Assembly (NCBI RefSeq): GCF_017873815.1
Contig: NZ_JAGGKQ010000010.1
Span: 23,790 to 87,789 of the forward strand
DNA length: 64,000 nucleotides
Direction of reading: 5' to 3'
Source: Halorubrum alkaliphilum
GTDB lineage: Archaea > Halobacteriota > Halobacteria > Halobacteriales > Haloferacaceae
Below are positions 16,447-27,309 of the stretch, one piece after another. Every line of letters starts with the position of its first letter. Position 1 is the first letter of the stretch. Under the pieces are notes generated by a model. It ran no database searches. It was not told the origin of the DNA and saw only the letters and a list, made by a program, of their open reading frames with translations. Both the position numbers and the translations under genes were made by a program.

Positions 16447-18120
16447 TTAAGTGAACTTCCGGACGGTCATGTTCAGCGTGTCGAGATCGAGTATCGGCGC
16501 GTAGCCTGCGTCAGGATCGATGTTGACGGACTTCTGGAAGTCGGTCTGTGACTGCCAGCAGCCGGAGTTGACCGCGAGCACGTCGTGGTACTTCCCCCAG
16601 CCGAGCTTGTGGACGTGGCCGGTGTGGAACACGTCGGGCACGTCCTCGATGACGAGGTAGTCCCGTTCCTCCGGGGCGACACGGGTATGTCCCCCGAACT
16701 GCGGGGCGACGTGGCGTTTCTTGAGGAGTTGGTACATCGCTTTGTGCGGCTCCTCGTAGCTCGCCTTCTCCTCGGGGAGTTCGGCGATCACCTCGTCGAG
16801 CGAGACGCCGTGGTACATCAGTACGTCAACGCCTTCGACGGTCACGGTCGCGGGGTTCGAGACGATCCGCGCGTCGTGGACGTCCATGATCGAGCGGAGT
16901 TCCTCGTTAAACCCGGGCTGTGGCTCCGCGAGTCTGACGGCGTCGTGGTTCCCGGGTATCATCACGATCTCGGTGTCGGCCGGGACCTCCTTGAGGTGCT
17001 CCGCGAACGCCTCGTACTGGTCGTAGATGTCGACGATCTCTAGCTCCTCGTCCTGGTCCGGGTAGACGCCGACGCCCTCGACCATGTCGCCGGCGATCAG
17101 CAGGTACTCGACGGGCTCAGCCTCTGGCGTGTGGAGCCAGTCGGTAAAGCGACTCCACGCGTCGGCGACGAACTCGTCGCTGCCGACGTGGACGTCGGAG
17201 ATCAGCGCCGCCTGTACGTGGCGGTCGGCCCCGCCGGTGACGCGGCTTCGGGGGACGTCGGGGAAGTGGAGCGAGTCGGCAAAGAGGATCCCGGAATCGT
17301 CGGCGAGCGTGCCGTCGACGGCGACACACTCGTCCATCAGGATCTCATCGACGACGTCGGCGAGGCCCTTGTCCTTCATCACCAGCGCCGGGAACGTTCC
17401 GGTGCTGTCCTCCAACTCGATCAGCCAGTGGCCCGACTTCGTCGAGCGGACGTCGTTGACGAGCCCGATCATCGCGGCCTCGCTCCCGCCGGGCATATCG
17501 GCGATCGCCGTCGCCGGCCGGTGGTTGACGCGTCCCCGGAGCAGCTTCGAGAGCCGCTCGTAGCGGTCCCGAAACGTCCGAACGAAGTCGTCGTACTCTC
17601 CGGTGCCGGTGCTCCGGCCGGTCATGTCGTTGGCGATCTCGAGTTCGCGGCGGGAGGGGTCGGCCGGAGCGCTGGCGGACCCGGGTTCAGGAGCACTGGA
17701 CGCGTCGGAACCGTCCCGAACCGCGTCCCCGGACCCCTTCGTTTCGACTGGAGATCCGCCGTTTTCATCGTCTCTCTCGAAGGATCCGGTCGCCTCTGTC
17801 GGCGAGGGGTCGGGATTCGTCGGCGAGGGGTCGGGATTCGTCGGCGAGGGGTCGGGATTCGTCGGCGAGGGATCGGGATCGTCACTGTCCCTCGACGGCG
17901 GGGCGGGGTCGTCGGCCGGGCCGTCGCTTCGCTCGTCGACGACCGCGCGGACGTGGTCGGCCGTGATCCGGAGGGCGTCGTCGGGCGCGGCGTCGACGAC
18001 CGCTTCGAGGGTCGCAGCCGGTCGCTCCGCGCCCGCGAGCAACGTTACCGCCTCGCGTTCGGCGTTGTACCCGCGGCTGGCCAGTTCGCTGACGACCCGG
18101 GCGTTCGACTCCAGCGGCAC
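16447..18120 (-). CDS. polB: DNA polymerase D small subunit (DP1, exonuclease subunit)
   Basis: 557 residues from GTG 18120 (VPLESNARVVSELASRGYNAERE, the usual haloarchaeal start). DP1 is the Mre11-like 3'-5' proofreading subunit of archaeal replicative PolD. Calcineurin-like motifs are SDVHVGSDE, AGDMVEG, PGNHD, MYHGVS, GGHTRVAP and TGHVHKLG. Before them is an OB-fold (MIGLVNDVRSTKSGHWLIELED). Residues ~100-180 are a disordered acidic linker with four NPDPSPT heptads (DNA repeat at 17798-17881). It follows mutS-mutL on the same strand; the large subunit is not in the window. Confidence 0.92.
   Translation of the reverse strand: MPLESNARVVSELASRGYNAEREAVTLLAGAERPAATLEAVVDAAPDDALRITADHVRAVVDERSDGPADDPAPPSRDSDDPDPSPTNPDPSPTNPDPSPTNPDPSPTEATGSFERDDENGGSPVETKGSGDAVRDGSDASSAPEPGSASAPADPSRRELEIANDMTGRSTGTGEYDDFVRTFRDRYERLSKLLRGRVNHRPATAIADMPGGSEAAMIGLVNDVRSTKSGHWLIELEDSTGTFPALVMKDKGLADVVDEILMDECVAVDGTLADDSGILFADSLHFPDVPRSRVTGGADRHVQAALISDVHVGSDEFVADAWSRFTDWLHTPEAEPVEYLLIAGDMVEGVGVYPDQDEELEIVDIYDQYEAFAEHLKEVPADTEIVMIPGNHDAVRLAEPQPGFNEELRSIMDVHDARIVSNPATVTVEGVDVLMYHGVSLDEVIAELPEEKASYEEPHKAMYQLLKKRHVAPQFGGHTRVAPEERDYLVIEDVPDVFHTGHVHKLGWGKYHDVLAVNSGCWQSQTDFQKSVNIDPDAGYAPILDLDTLNMTVRKFT
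17798..17881 (-). repeat. 4 x 21-bp in-frame tandem repeat in DP1 linker
   Basis: Four consecutive 21-bp units (consensus gtcggcgaggggtcgggatt + c on the plus strand) encode NPDPSPT heptads; the last unit has diverged. They lie in the disordered linker between the N-terminal region and the OB-fold, where length variation should be tolerated. Confidence 0.85.
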
Positions 18121-18211
18121 GAGAGAGGTGAGGGGGGAGCGACGCAAAACGATTGCGGAGCGGGGCGGGGCCGATAGACGTCCTGCTATCGGTCGCAGAG
18201 TGGCTCGACGA

Positions 18212-19978
18212 CTACCGATCCCGTTCGAACCCGGCGGCGAACGTCGCCTCGGAGACGGAGAGGACCGTCGGTCGGCCGTGCGGACAGGCGAAGGGACGCT
18301 CACACTCCCCGAGGCGGTCGAGCAGTGCGCGAGTCGCGTCGGCGTCGGTGAGCTCTCCACGCTTCAACGACGGGTGACAGGCGAGGTCGGCCAGCAGGCG
18401 CTCGCGGGCGTCACGGGCATCGCGACCGCTCCGGCCGCCGGATCCCGAGCCGGGGTCCGACAGCGTCGCGAGCGCGTCCCGGAACGCCCCGACATCGGCG
18501 GTGCGGCCGAACGGCGCGGGCACCGTCCGGATCCTGACGGTTCCACCGCCAAACGGCTCCGTCTCGAAGCCGAGCGCGGCGAGGTCGTCGGCGTGCGTCT
18601 CGGCGGTCGCGACCTCCGACGCCGAGAGCGACACCGCTGCCGGGGGGTCGAGTTCGGCGGTCGGGAGGGGGTCGCCGTCGAACGCGCGGGCGAGCCGCTC
18701 GTAGTTCACTCGCTCGTGTGCGGCGTGGGCGTCTACCACGAGCAGCTCGTCGCCCGACTCGACGAGCGCGTAGAGGTCTCGAAAAGTTCCGATCGGCTCG
18801 GCGTCGGCGAACGTCGCCGACCGCGACCCGTCCGCCTCACCGACCGGGTCGAGCGCGGTGTCGAGGTCCGTCGCGACCTCGGCCTGCCGCCGGAGGTCCG
18901 CGCCGGTGAGCGCGTCCGCGACCGCGGATTCGACCGCGTCGGCGACGGTGTCGGCGTCGCGGAGGCCGACTTCCCGCTTTGCCGGGTGGACGTTCGGATC
19001 GATCCGGTCCGGGGGAAGTCCGACGTCGACCGCGGCGACCGGCTCGCGGCCGTCTGGGAGCAGCCGGTCGTAGCCCGCCCGCACCGCGCCGGCGACCCGG
19101 TCGTCACGGACCGGGCGACCGTTCACCGAGACCCGGAGGTGGTCACGCGACGCGCGGGTGACGGAGGGGTACGCGAGGACGCCGCCCATCTCGACGGGAA
19201 CCGCGTCGTCGCCGGATTCGAGGGTGTGGCTCGCGGACACCGCGGTGGACCGGCTGGCGGTCTCCCGGTCGTAGACGCCGAGCAGGGCGTCGGTGACCCC
19301 GGTTCCGGGCGTCGACAGAGTCGTCGAGCCGTCGTGATCGAGGGTAACGGCGACGTGGGGGTTCGCGAGCGCGTAGTCGGCGACGAGAGCCGAGATCCGC
19401 GAGAACTCCGCGCGCGACCCGGCGAGCGCCTCCCGGCGGGCCGGCCGGGTCGCGAACAGGTCACGGACGACGACGGTCGTGCCGCGGGCGCGGCCGACAT
19501 CGGAGACGTCCGGGTCGGAGCGATCCTCCGTATCAGCTCCGCCCCCGTCTCGCGGGTCGACGACGACCCGGGTTCCGACCGCACCGCCGTCGTTGGTCGT
19601 CACCTCGAGACGAGCCGCGTCGGCGACCGCCGCGAGCGCTTCCCCGCGGAAGCCGAGCGAGTCGACCCCGACGGGGTCGGCGTCGGGCGCGAGCTTGCTC
19701 GTCGCGTGTCGCTCCACCGCGAGCCGGGCGTCCGCTCGGGACATCCCCCGACCGTCGTCCGCGACCCGGATCCGATCGGTTCCGTCGCCGTCGACCGCGA
19801 TCTCGACCCGCGAGGCCCCCGCGTCGAGCGCGTTGTCGACGAGCTCGGCGACGACCCGCGCCGGTCGGGTGATCACCTCGCCGGCGGCGATCCGATCGAC
19901 GGTGGCGGGGTCGAGCCGGCGGATCGGCTCTCTGTCGGCGTCGGCGTTGCGCTCGGCGTCGGGCCGATCAGTCGTCAT
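18212..19978 (-). CDS. mutL: DNA mismatch repair protein MutL
   Basis: 588 residues. The GHKL ATPase motifs are [22 protein letters not shown] (N-box), DDGRGM and GFRGEAL. The C-terminal dimerisation/endonuclease domain carries [14 protein letters not shown], which matches DQHAx2Ex4E except that Q is A, and CPHGRP, the second PMS2-type endonuclease motif. It is thus a nicking-type MutL with one substituted position. It overlaps the mutS stop by 11 bp, so the pair is translationally coupled. Confidence 0.92.
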   Translation of the reverse strand: MTTDRPDAERNADADREPIRRLDPATVDRIAAGEVITRPARVVAELVDNALDAGASRVEIAVDGDGTDRIRVADDGRGMSRADARLAVERHATSKLAPDADPVGVDSLGFRGEALAAVADAARLEVTTNDGGAVGTRVVVDPRDGGGADTEDRSDPDVSDVGRARGTTVVVRDLFATRPARREALAGSRAEFSRISALVADYALANPHVAVTLDHDGSTTLSTPGTGVTDALLGVYDRETASRSTAVSASHTLESGDDAVPVEMGGVLAYPSVTRASRDHLRVSVNGRPVRDDRVAGAVRAGYDRLLPDGREPVAAVDVGLPPDRIDPNVHPAKREVGLRDADTVADAVESAVADALTGADLRRQAEVATDLDTALDPVGEADGSRSATFADAEPIGTFRDLYALVESGDELLVVDAHAAHERVNYERLARAFDGDPLPTAELDPPAAVSLSASEVATAETHADDLAALGFETEPFGGGTVRIRTVPAPFGRTADVGAFRDALATLSDPGSGSGGRSGRDARDARERLLADLACHPSLKRGELTDADATRALLDRLGECERPFACPHGRPTVLSVSEATFAAGFERDR

Positions 19979-22856
19979 GTGCGAGGCGGTCCTGGAGGTC
20001 GGAGAGTGTGTTCAGCGCCTCCATCGGAGTCGTTCTCGCGAGATCGAGGTCGCGGAGGATCGTGGCGACGTCGGGTGGGATATCCGCCGTCGACTCCGGG
20101 GAGTCGCCCGCGGACGATCCGCCCCCGGACGCGTCCGTCAGCGACGGGTCGGCTCGTTCGTCTCCCTCCGTCTCCTCCGTGAGGAACTCGCGGAGCGAGG
20201 CGTCGTCGACGTCCGGGGCATCGTCAACACCGAGAGCATCGTCAACGTCACCGGGAGCGTCGTCGTCATGGGAGTCCGCGTCAGTGGAGTCCGCGTCGTC
20301 GCCGCCGACGGCGCTTCCGCCGGCAGCGGAGTCGCTCTCGCCCTCGTCGACCGCGACCAGCTCGCGCGACCGGTCGACGACGGGAGCGGGAACCCCAGCC
20401 AGCTCGGCCACCTCGACTCCGTACGACGACGAGGACGCGCCCCGAACGACCCGATGAAGGAAGGTCACGTCGCCGTCCTCGCGGGTGGCGGAAAAGTGGA
20501 GGTTGAACGCACGCTCGCGCTCCGCAGCGAGGTCGGTCAGCTCGTGATAGTGTGTCGCAAAGAGCGTGGTCGCGCCCAGCTCGTCGTGGACGAACTCGGC
20601 GGCCGCGCGGGCGATAGCTCGTCCGTCCGTCGTGGCGGTACCGCGGCCGACCTCGTCGAGGAGGACGAGCGAGTCGGAGCCCGCGTCGTGGAGGATCTCG
20701 GTCAGCTCGCTCATCTCGCGCATGAACGTCGACTGCCCCCCGGCGATGTCGTCGGAGGCCCCGACCCGCGTGAACAGCCGCGAGAGTACCGGGAGCCGGG
20801 CGGCCTGCGCGGGGACGAACGAGCCGGTCTGTGCGAGCACGACCGCGAGTGCCACCTGCCGCATGTACGTCGACTTCCCGCTCATGTTCGGGCCGGTGAT
20901 CACGGCGACCGAGCCGCGCGGCAGGTCCGCGTCGTTGGGGACGAACGCGTCCTCCGTCCGCTCGACGACCGGGTGCCGACCGCCCTCGATCCGGATTCCA
21001 GCGTCCGGATCCTCGGTCACTTCGGGTCTGACGTAATCGTTCGCGACCGCGACCGCCGCAAGCGACGCGAGCACGTCCAGATCCGCGAGCGCGTCCGCGA
21101 GCGCCTGGATCCGCTCCGTCTCCTCGGCAACCCGGTCGCGCACCTCGACGAACAGCTCGTACTCCAGCGCATCGGCGCGCTCGGCGGCCCCGAGGATCTC
21201 CTCCTCCCGCTCCTTCAGTTCCGGCGTGTAGTAGCGCTCGCTGTTTTTTAGGGTCTGCCGGCGGTGGTAGTCGTCCGGCACTCGGTCGAGGTTGGCGTCG
21301 GTCACCTCGATGTAGTAGCCGTGGACCTGCGTGTGTCCGACCGAGAGCGAGTCGATCCCGGTCCGATCGCGCTCGCTCGCCTCCAACTCGGCGACCCACT
21401 CGCGACCCTCGCGCTCGGTGGCGCGCAGCTCGTCGAGGTCGCGATCGAACCCGTCGCGGATCACTCCGCCATCGGTGATCTCCTGTGGCGGATCCGCGGC
21501 GATCGCGTCGTCGATCAGCTCGCGGATCTCGCCGAGTTCGTCGAGGCGGTCACGGAGGTTCGTGAGGTGGTCGGTTCGGGGGAGCGAGTTCCCACTCGCT
21601 CCGGCGGTGTCCGTGGCGTCCGTCGCCGCCTCCGAGAGCGTCGCCTTCAGCTCGGGAACCATGTCGAGGGTCGCGTGTAGCGACCGGAGGTCGCGGGCGT
21701 CGGCACGGCCGCGGGACACCCGTCCGATCAGCCGTTCGAGGTCGTACGCGGTCGAGAGCGCGTCCGCGATCCCCTCCCGAGCGAGGGTCCGGTCCGCCAG
21801 CTCGCCGACCGCGTCGTGTCGGCTCCGGATCGCGTCGGCGTCGACCAAGGGACGGCGGAGCCAACGTTCCAGACGCCGGCGACCGAGCGCGCAGTTCGTC
21901 TCGTTGAGCACGTCGAACAGCGTGTCGCTCGCGCCGAGCCCGCGGTTCTCGAACAGTTCGAGGCTGCGCTGGGCCGCCGCGTCGAGCCGGAGGCCGTCGC
22001 GAGGGTCGTACCGGCGGACGCGCGAGACGTACTCCAGAGGCCCGTCGTCGCCCTGCGTGTACTCGGCGTACGCCAACACCGCGCCCGCGGCACGGAGTTC
22101 GGCGTCGTACTCGAACCGACGCTCGGGCGCGGAAACGTACGGCTCCAGTCGATCGCGGGCCGCCCGGCGGTCGAACGCCTCGGGATCGTACTCGTGGCGC
22201 TCCCAGTTGCCGGCGGCGTCCGAGGGAGCGAACGCGGCCGCGTCCGGTCCGACGATCAGCTCCGCGGGCGCGACCCGGTCGAGCTCCCCGATTACGGTGT
22301 CGGGATCCCCTGCGGTAACGAGACACTCACCGGTGGAGACGTCGACGGCGGCGAGCCCGAGCGTCGGATCGGGCTCGTCGTGGGAGGTGGTTTCCTCGGC
22401 CGATCCGGACGCCAGCGCGGCGACGTAGTTCGTCGTGCCCGACTCCAGCAGGTCGTCCTCGACGACGGTCCCGGGCGTTATTACCTCGGTGACGGCGCGG
22501 TCGACGAGCCCCGAGGCCTGCTCTGCGTCCTCGACCTGATCGCCGAGCGCGACGCGGTAGCCCGCGTCGAGCAGCGTGTCAAGGTAGGGCGCGGCGTTGT
22601 CGATGGGTATCCCTGCCATCGGGTACTCGCCGGTCGAGTCGGTTCGCTCGGTGAGCGTCACCTCACAGACGCGGGCGACGGTCTCGGCGGCCTCACAGAA
22701 CGCCTCGTAGAAGTCACCCACCTGGAACAGGACGAGCGCGTCCTCGTGGGCGGCACAGAGGTCGGCGTACTGCGAGAGCATCGGCGTGAGCTCCTCGCGG
22801 GCCGCCGCGATCCCGGGCGGGAGCCCCGTGACTGTCTCCCGATCCGGCGTTGACAT
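19968..22856 (-). CDS. mutS: DNA mismatch repair protein MutS
   Basis: 962 residues from ATG 22856 ([15 protein letters not shown]). The mismatch-binding motif is in [12 protein letters not shown] (Phe-x-Glu context). The ATPase has GPNMSGKST (Walker A), [15 protein letters not shown] (Walker B/D-loop) and ATHYHELT. A long Asp-rich low-complexity insert (residues ~830-900) precedes the C-terminal helix-turn-helix dimerisation region. It is the first gene of the mutS-mutL-DP1 run on the minus strand. The open frame upstream of 22856 does not resemble MutS. Confidence 0.95.
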   Translation of the reverse strand: MSTPDRETVTGLPPGIAAAREELTPMLSQYADLCAAHEDALVLFQVGDFYEAFCEAAETVARVCEVTLTERTDSTGEYPMAGIPIDNAAPYLDTLLDAGYRVALGDQVEDAEQASGLVDRAVTEVITPGTVVEDDLLESGTTNYVAALASGSAEETTSHDEPDPTLGLAAVDVSTGECLVTAGDPDTVIGELDRVAPAELIVGPDAAAFAPSDAAGNWERHEYDPEAFDRRAARDRLEPYVSAPERRFEYDAELRAAGAVLAYAEYTQGDDGPLEYVSRVRRYDPRDGLRLDAAAQRSLELFENRGLGASDTLFDVLNETNCALGRRRLERWLRRPLVDADAIRSRHDAVGELADRTLAREGIADALSTAYDLERLIGRVSRGRADARDLRSLHATLDMVPELKATLSEAATDATDTAGASGNSLPRTDHLTNLRDRLDELGEIRELIDDAIAADPPQEITDGGVIRDGFDRDLDELRATEREGREWVAELEASERDRTGIDSLSVGHTQVHGYYIEVTDANLDRVPDDYHRRQTLKNSERYYTPELKEREEEILGAAERADALEYELFVEVRDRVAEETERIQALADALADLDVLASLAAVAVANDYVRPEVTEDPDAGIRIEGGRHPVVERTEDAFVPNDADLPRGSVAVITGPNMSGKSTYMRQVALAVVLAQTGSFVPAQAARLPVLSRLFTRVGASDDIAGGQSTFMREMSELTEILHDAGSDSLVLLDEVGRGTATTDGRAIARAAAEFVHDELGATTLFATHYHELTDLAAERERAFNLHFSATREDGDVTFLHRVVRGASSSSYGVEVAELAGVPAPVVDRSRELVAVDEGESDSAAGGSAVGGDDADSTDADSHDDDAPGDVDDALGVDDAPDVDDASLREFLTEETEGDERADPSLTDASGGGSSAGDSPESTADIPPDVATILRDLDLARTTPMEALNTLSDLQDRLAHDD

Positions 22857-23009
22857 ACCACCGATCGGGTCGGCCGAGAACATAAACGGCACGGAGCACC
22901 GAAACGACCGTCGGTTCGGGCGGACGAGCGGTTCGGACGGACGAGCGGGCGGCGGTCGGTGTCGAGCGGATGAGGCCCGTCTCCCGAGAGTCTTACAGTC
23001 CTCGACGCC

Positions 23010-23543
23010 GTGATCCGGGACGTGGAGAACCGTACGATACTCGTCGGGCTGGCGGCGACGTTCATCGGGCTCACGGCACTGTTGCTCGTCGGCGGGGTCG
23101 TCGTCAGTCCCGTCCTCCTCGCGGTCGCCGTCCCCTTCGGCGTCGTCGCGTACCTGTTGTGGTACCACGCCAGCGGTCGGCTCCGCGATCGAGTGCGGGT
23201 CGAGGCCGACCGGATCGGCCCGACGGAGCGCGAGCGCGCCAGACAGCGCGCGAGGGCGGCCGAGAACCGACGTGACGCCTATCGGGCGGCCGGTGCCGGG
23301 GGACGCGGTGGACGCCGGAGCGGGACGGGAGGAGGCCGGGACCGGCGAGAGCGGGCACCCCGCACGAACGGCATGTCCGAGCGCGAGGCCTACGAGACGC
23401 TTGATCTCGACCGTACCGCCGACCGCGAGGCGATCCGATCGCGGTACCGGGAGCGCGCGAAACGACTCCATCCCGACGGGGAAGACGGGGACGAGGACGC
23501 GTTCAAAGACCTGAACCGCGCCTACGAGGTTCTGACCGACTGA
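23010..23543 (+). CDS. Membrane-anchored J-domain protein
   Basis: 177 residues from GTG 23010. Two hydrophobic helices ([21 protein letters not shown] and [20 protein letters not shown]) are followed by a basic linker and a C-terminal J domain ([20 protein letters not shown]). The J domain contains the HPD tripeptide (LHPDGEDG) that stimulates Hsp70/DnaK ATPase. It would recruit DnaK to the inner face of the membrane. It is divergent from mutS across a ~150-bp gap and convergent with mobA. Confidence 0.82.
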   Translation: MIRDVENRTILVGLAATFIGLTALLLVGGVVVSPVLLAVAVPFGVVAYLLWYHASGRLRDRVRVEADRIGPTERERARQRARAAENRRDAYRAAGAGGRGGRRSGTGGGRDRRERAPRTNGMSEREAYETLDLDRTADREAIRSRYRERAKRLHPDGEDGDEDAFKDLNRAYEVLTD

Positions 23544-23549
23544 AGCAGG

Positions 23550-24284
23550 TCAGACGTGGGGAGCGAGGAACGCCTCCGCGTCGTCGAGCTCCGCCTGCGT
23601 GTTGACGTTGGTGAAAGTCCGCTCGGTCGTCCGGCTGCGGATGGTGGCGTCGTCGACGACGACCGCGTCGAGCCCCTCGACCGTGTCGAGGACCTTGCGC
23701 TCCCCTCGGGCGAGCGTCCGGTCACAGGCGGTCGCCATCGCGTCCGCGTGATACACCGCCTGCGTCGTCTGGAGCCATCGGTCGGAGAGTCGAGGGACTG
23801 CGGCGTCGTAGCTGCGGCGCGCGTCGTCGTGGACACCGGTGCCGCTCGCACCGTCGCTGCCGTCGACTCCCTGGCCCCGGGCGTCGTCGAAGAGGGAGGC
23901 CGCGAACCAGGGGTCGACGAACGGCATGTCGCAGGCGACGACGAGGACGTACTCGTCGGGTGCGGCCCGACAGGCGTTGCGGATCCCCGCGACCGGCCCC
24001 CGATCGCTGTCGTCGTCGAGTGCCCAGCGGATCGGCAGGGGGACTCCCTCCATCGCCGCGGTGATGGCGTCCCGCTGGTCGGGGCGGCAGTTCACCACGA
24101 GGTCGTCGACGACCGGGTCGCAGCCGCTTGCGCGGTCGGCTCCCGGGGGGACCGGATCGTCGACGCCAGCAAGGCGGTTCGCAACCCGACGGATCATCGG
24201 GACGCCGCCGAGCTCGGCGACCGACTTGTCGACGTCGCCGAAGCGGGTCGACCGGCCGCCGGCGACGATGGCACCGGTTGGCAT
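23550..24284 (-). CDS. mobA: Molybdenum cofactor guanylyltransferase (MobA-like)
   Basis: 244 residues. The nucleotidyltransferase signature [30 protein letters not shown] is followed by [11 protein letters not shown] and [11 protein letters not shown] (metal-binding D). MobA transfers GMP to molybdopterin, making bis-MGD or MGD for molybdoenzymes. The insert around residues 125-150 ([17 protein letters not shown]) is unusual low-complexity. Other MobA-like NTP transferases share the motifs, so the cofactor assignment is probable but not certain. Confidence 0.82.
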   Translation of the reverse strand: MPTGAIVAGGRSTRFGDVDKSVAELGGVPMIRRVANRLAGVDDPVPPGADRASGCDPVVDDLVVNCRPDQRDAITAAMEGVPLPIRWALDDDSDRGPVAGIRNACRAAPDEYVLVVACDMPFVDPWFAASLFDDARGQGVDGSDGASGTGVHDDARRSYDAAVPRLSDRWLQTTQAVYHADAMATACDRTLARGERKVLDTVEGLDAVVVDDATIRSRTTERTFTNVNTQAELDDAEAFLAPHV

Positions 24285-24425
24285 ACGAACCCGGTCGAAG
24301 CGGAGCGGCTTCTGGTTTGCGGTCGGGGGTATCGGGGTCGGGGAGCGATGGGAACGGATCCCCGTTTCCGGCGTTCGTTCCGCCGAAAGCGACCCGTTAA
24401 GTGGCCGGCAGCCCTACCGATACAC

Positions 24426-25334
24426 ATGCCAGAGGCAACGGATCTGGAGGAGCTGAAGCGGGGGACCGAACTGGTCAAGCGCGGCTTCGCGCGAATGCAG
24501 AAGGGCGGCGTTATCATGGACGTCGTCAACCGCGAGCAGGCCCGCATCGCCGAGGACGCAGGGGCGGTCGCGGTGATGGTGCTCGAGAACGTCCCGGCGG
24601 ACATCCGGAAGCGTGGCGGCGTCGCGCGGATGCCCGACCCGGAACGCGTTCCGGAAGTGATCGACGAGGTGTCGATCCCGGTGATGGGGAAATCCCGGAT
24701 CGGTCACCGCAAGGAGTCGGAGATCCTCGAAGCGCTCGGCGTCGACATGATCGACGAGAGCGAGGTGCTCACGCCCGCCGACGACGAGTACCACACCGAC
24801 AAGCGCGACTTCACGTCTCCGTTCGTCTGCGGGGCTCGGAACCTCCCCGAAGCGCTCCGCCGGATCCGCGAGGGCGCGGCGATGATCCGGACGAAGGGCG
24901 AGGCCGGCACCGGCGACGTCAACCAGGCCGTCAAACACCAGCGGACGATCAAAAAGCAGATCCGCACCCTCACCGGGCTCAACTACGAGGAGCGCGAGGA
25001 GTGGGCCCGCGAGCACGGCGCGCCGCGGGATCTGGTCCACGAGGCCGCGGAGGCCGGTCGGCTCCCGGTCGTCAACTTCGCGGCGGGCGGCATCGCCACG
25101 CCAGCGGACGCGGCGCTGATGATGTATCACGGCTGTGACGGCATCTTCGTCGGCTCCGGCATCTTCGGCGCGGAGGACCCCGAGGCGATGGGCAAGGCCA
25201 TCGTCGAGGCCGTCAATAACTGGGACGACCCCGAGGAGCTCGCGCGGATCGCCTCCGGGACGGGCAAGGGCATGAAGGGGCAGTCCAACGAGGACATGGC
25301 CGAGGAGGAGAAGCTCCAAGGCCGCGGCGTTTAA
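24426..25334 (+). CDS. pdxS: Pyridoxal 5'-phosphate synthase lyase subunit PdxS
   Basis: Makes PLP from ribose 5-phosphate, glyceraldehyde 3-phosphate and ammonia in the DXP-independent route. 302 residues from ATG 24426. Characteristic segments are [71 protein letters not shown] and the C-terminal [11 protein letters not shown]. The partner glutaminase pdxT is not adjacent and not in the window. PLP is the cofactor of ThrC in this window. Confidence 0.95.
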   Translation: MPEATDLEELKRGTELVKRGFARMQKGGVIMDVVNREQARIAEDAGAVAVMVLENVPADIRKRGGVARMPDPERVPEVIDEVSIPVMGKSRIGHRKESEILEALGVDMIDESEVLTPADDEYHTDKRDFTSPFVCGARNLPEALRRIREGAAMIRTKGEAGTGDVNQAVKHQRTIKKQIRTLTGLNYEEREEWAREHGAPRDLVHEAAEAGRLPVVNFAAGGIATPADAALMMYHGCDGIFVGSGIFGAEDPEAMGKAIVEAVNNWDDPEELARIASGTGKGMKGQSNEDMAEEEKLQGRGV

Positions 25335-25860
25335 AAGGGAATCCGGGCTCTGAGCCGGTGCGGTGTCTTATAAATGGCTGCGAGCGGTCTCCCGGCGAAT
25401 GTCGACTCCGTTCCACTGGACGCTTCGCGCTACTCGAACCTCTGTACTCGATACCGGGAGTAGATCGGATATACTGAGACGGTGGTGTTTATAAGCGAGA
25501 GAGCGGTGTTGCTGGCGGCGGTTTATAAATGAACGAGGCAAGGGATATCTCTTCTAAATCCCCAGCTCTCCGTTTATAAGTCGGAGACTGCGGATCGACG
25601 GTGAAGGCCTCCAAAGCCCCAGCCTCGTCGCTGGCGGCGGCAGCCGCCAGCGACTCCCTCGCGGTTCGGGGCTCGGAGAGCCGCTCACCGAGGCGCGGGG
25701 CGAGAGCGACGCTCTCGCTAGCAACCGGCGGCGGAGCCGCCGATGACGCCACCGTGTCGTCCATTTATAATCGATCGTCGCGGCCGCTCACAGTCTTTTA
25801 CATTCGATCACGTCGCTGCCGATGTGAGAAACTCACTCCCGAGATCACTCACTACTCGTG
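25335..25860. repeat. Dispersed intergenic repeat, copy B (inverted relative to A)
   Basis: Gene-free stretch between pdxS and thrB. 25570-25860 is homologous to copy A read on the other strand: rc(25699-25749) corresponds to A 15811-15863, and rc(25760-25850) to A 15700-15800. The hairpin stem GCGAGAGC/GCTCTCGC is conserved but its loop is GTC instead of TTC. 25481-25540 matches copy D 42349-42405, including two TTTATAA boxes exactly 34 bp apart. The part with CCTCCAAAGCCCCAGCC (25606-25622) matches copy A near 16240 and copy C near 38810. Confidence 0.75.
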
Positions 25861-25881
25861 GAACCCAACGAACGCCTCGCC

Positions 25882-26763
25882 TCACTCCTCCAGTATCGTC
25901 GCACCGCGGCCGATCTTGGTCTGGTACGCGCGGGCCTCGATCCCGGCGGCGGCGAAGGCGTCGAGCATGGAAGCGGCGATGGCCTGCCGCCGATCGTCGT
26001 GACAGGCGGCGATGATCGCGGGACCGGCTCCGCTGACGGTGACGCCGGTCGCGCCGGCGTCGAACGCGGCCTCGCGAACGTCGTCGTAGCCGGTGATGAG
26101 GCGTGCGCGCTCGGGGGTGACGACCGGGTCGCACATTCCCGATCCGACGAGATCAGGGTCGGACCGGCACATCCCGACCGCGAGGGTGGCAGCGTTGCCG
26201 ACGGTCGCAACGAGGTCGTCCATCGAGGCCGTCTCGGGGACGACGCGGCGGGCGTCCCGCGTCGAGACGGCGACATCGGGGAGGCAGACGACGAGCGGCA
26301 CGTCCGCGTCGACTGCGGTGGTCCCGTCGGCGGCGGTGACGGTGAACCCGCCGAGAATGGAGGGCGCGACGTTGTCGGAGTGAGCGACGCCGGAGACGAC
26401 CGCCTCGCCCTCCGCAGCGACGGGGACCAGCTCGTGTCGGGAGAGCCCCCGGTCGTAGAGTTCGTTGAGCGCGACGGCGGCCCCCGCGGCGCTGGCGGCC
26501 GAGGATCCGAGCCCGGAGGCGGGTCTAACGCCCTTGTCGATGTGGATGCGTGCGGGCGCGTCGAGCGCATCGACGACCGCACCGACGGTGTTGGAATCGG
26601 GGTCCTCGGGGATGTACTGGGCACCGACGCCGGTCACCTCGATGGTGGTCCGATCAGCGCGTTCGACCGTGATAACGTCGGCCGGGCGCGAGAGCGCTAC
26701 CCCGAAGACGTCGAAGCCGCTGCCGAGGTTCGCGCTGGTGGCGGGTGCCCGTACCGTGACCAT
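25882..26763 (-). CDS. thrB: Homoserine kinase
   Basis: GHMP-family kinase that phosphorylates homoserine for threonine synthase. 293 residues. The signature APATSANLGSGFDVFGVAL is at the N-terminus, the ATP-binding P-loop is PASGLGSSAASAAGAA (residues ~82-97), and the C-terminal GHMP motif is GVTVSGAGPAIIA. ATG 26763 is the clear start. It is monocistronic, flanked on its 3' side by repeat copy B. Confidence 0.92.
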   Translation of the reverse strand: MVTVRAPATSANLGSGFDVFGVALSRPADVITVERADRTTIEVTGVGAQYIPEDPDSNTVGAVVDALDAPARIHIDKGVRPASGLGSSAASAAGAAVALNELYDRGLSRHELVPVAAEGEAVVSGVAHSDNVAPSILGGFTVTAADGTTAVDADVPLVVCLPDVAVSTRDARRVVPETASMDDLVATVGNAATLAVGMCRSDPDLVGSGMCDPVVTPERARLITGYDDVREAAFDAGATGVTVSGAGPAIIAACHDDRRQAIAASMLDAFAAAGIEARAYQTKIGRGATILEE

Positions 26764-26892
26764 GGCGGGGAGTCGATCCGGGGCATCAAAAAGGAGCGGG
26801 ATCGAACAAGCGTGGGGCGGGCACGGGACGCGATCGAGGGCAACGGGAACACGAGCGGGAGGAGAGAGCGGGAGCGAAACCGACGACGGTGA

Positions 26893-27174
26893 CTACGAGT
26901 CCGCGGTGGTCCAGAGCAGCGGACCGACGACCGCCAGGCCGATTCCGAAGAGAACGTAGACCGCCGGCAGCGTCGTGAACGGGGCCATGAGGAAGATCGC
27001 GCCGAAGCCCATGACGACCGTCGCGATCACCTTCTGTGATTTCAACGGGGCCGCGCCCAGAAGCGAGACAACGAACGCGAGCAGCAGGGCGTGCCCGAGG
27101 TGGTAATCGAGCAGGAACGCGTCGATGGTCAGCGGCGAGAGCATCTTGTCGAGGAGTGGGAGGGATTCGCGCAT
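26893..27174 (-). CDS. Small membrane protein, unknown
   Basis: 93 residues with three hydrophobic helices (LGHALLLAFVVSLLGAA, VIATVVMGFGAIFLMAPF and AVYVLFGIGLAVVGPLLW). No family recognised. It is expressed divergently from the DUF389 gene, and both probably use the 27175-27309 interval as promoter. Confidence 0.6.
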   Translation of the reverse strand: MRESLPLLDKMLSPLTIDAFLLDYHLGHALLLAFVVSLLGAAPLKSQKVIATVVMGFGAIFLMAPFTTLPAVYVLFGIGLAVVGPLLWTTADS

Positions 27175-27309
27175 TAAAGTTCCGTTTCGCGGGAGGGGCG
27201 TAATATCGACGGACTCAGGTGTATCGTGACGGGATACACGGATCTCCTGCCGCGTTTCCGGCGGCTCGTCGATCCCTGATTATAAGCCCCGCCGCGTCGA
27301 CCACGAAGC

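Noticed and set aside
17603..21251. Very long plus-strand open frames opposite DP1, mutL and mutS
   Set aside because: Antisense shadows caused by high GC and few stop codons; the minus-strand genes are unmistakable.
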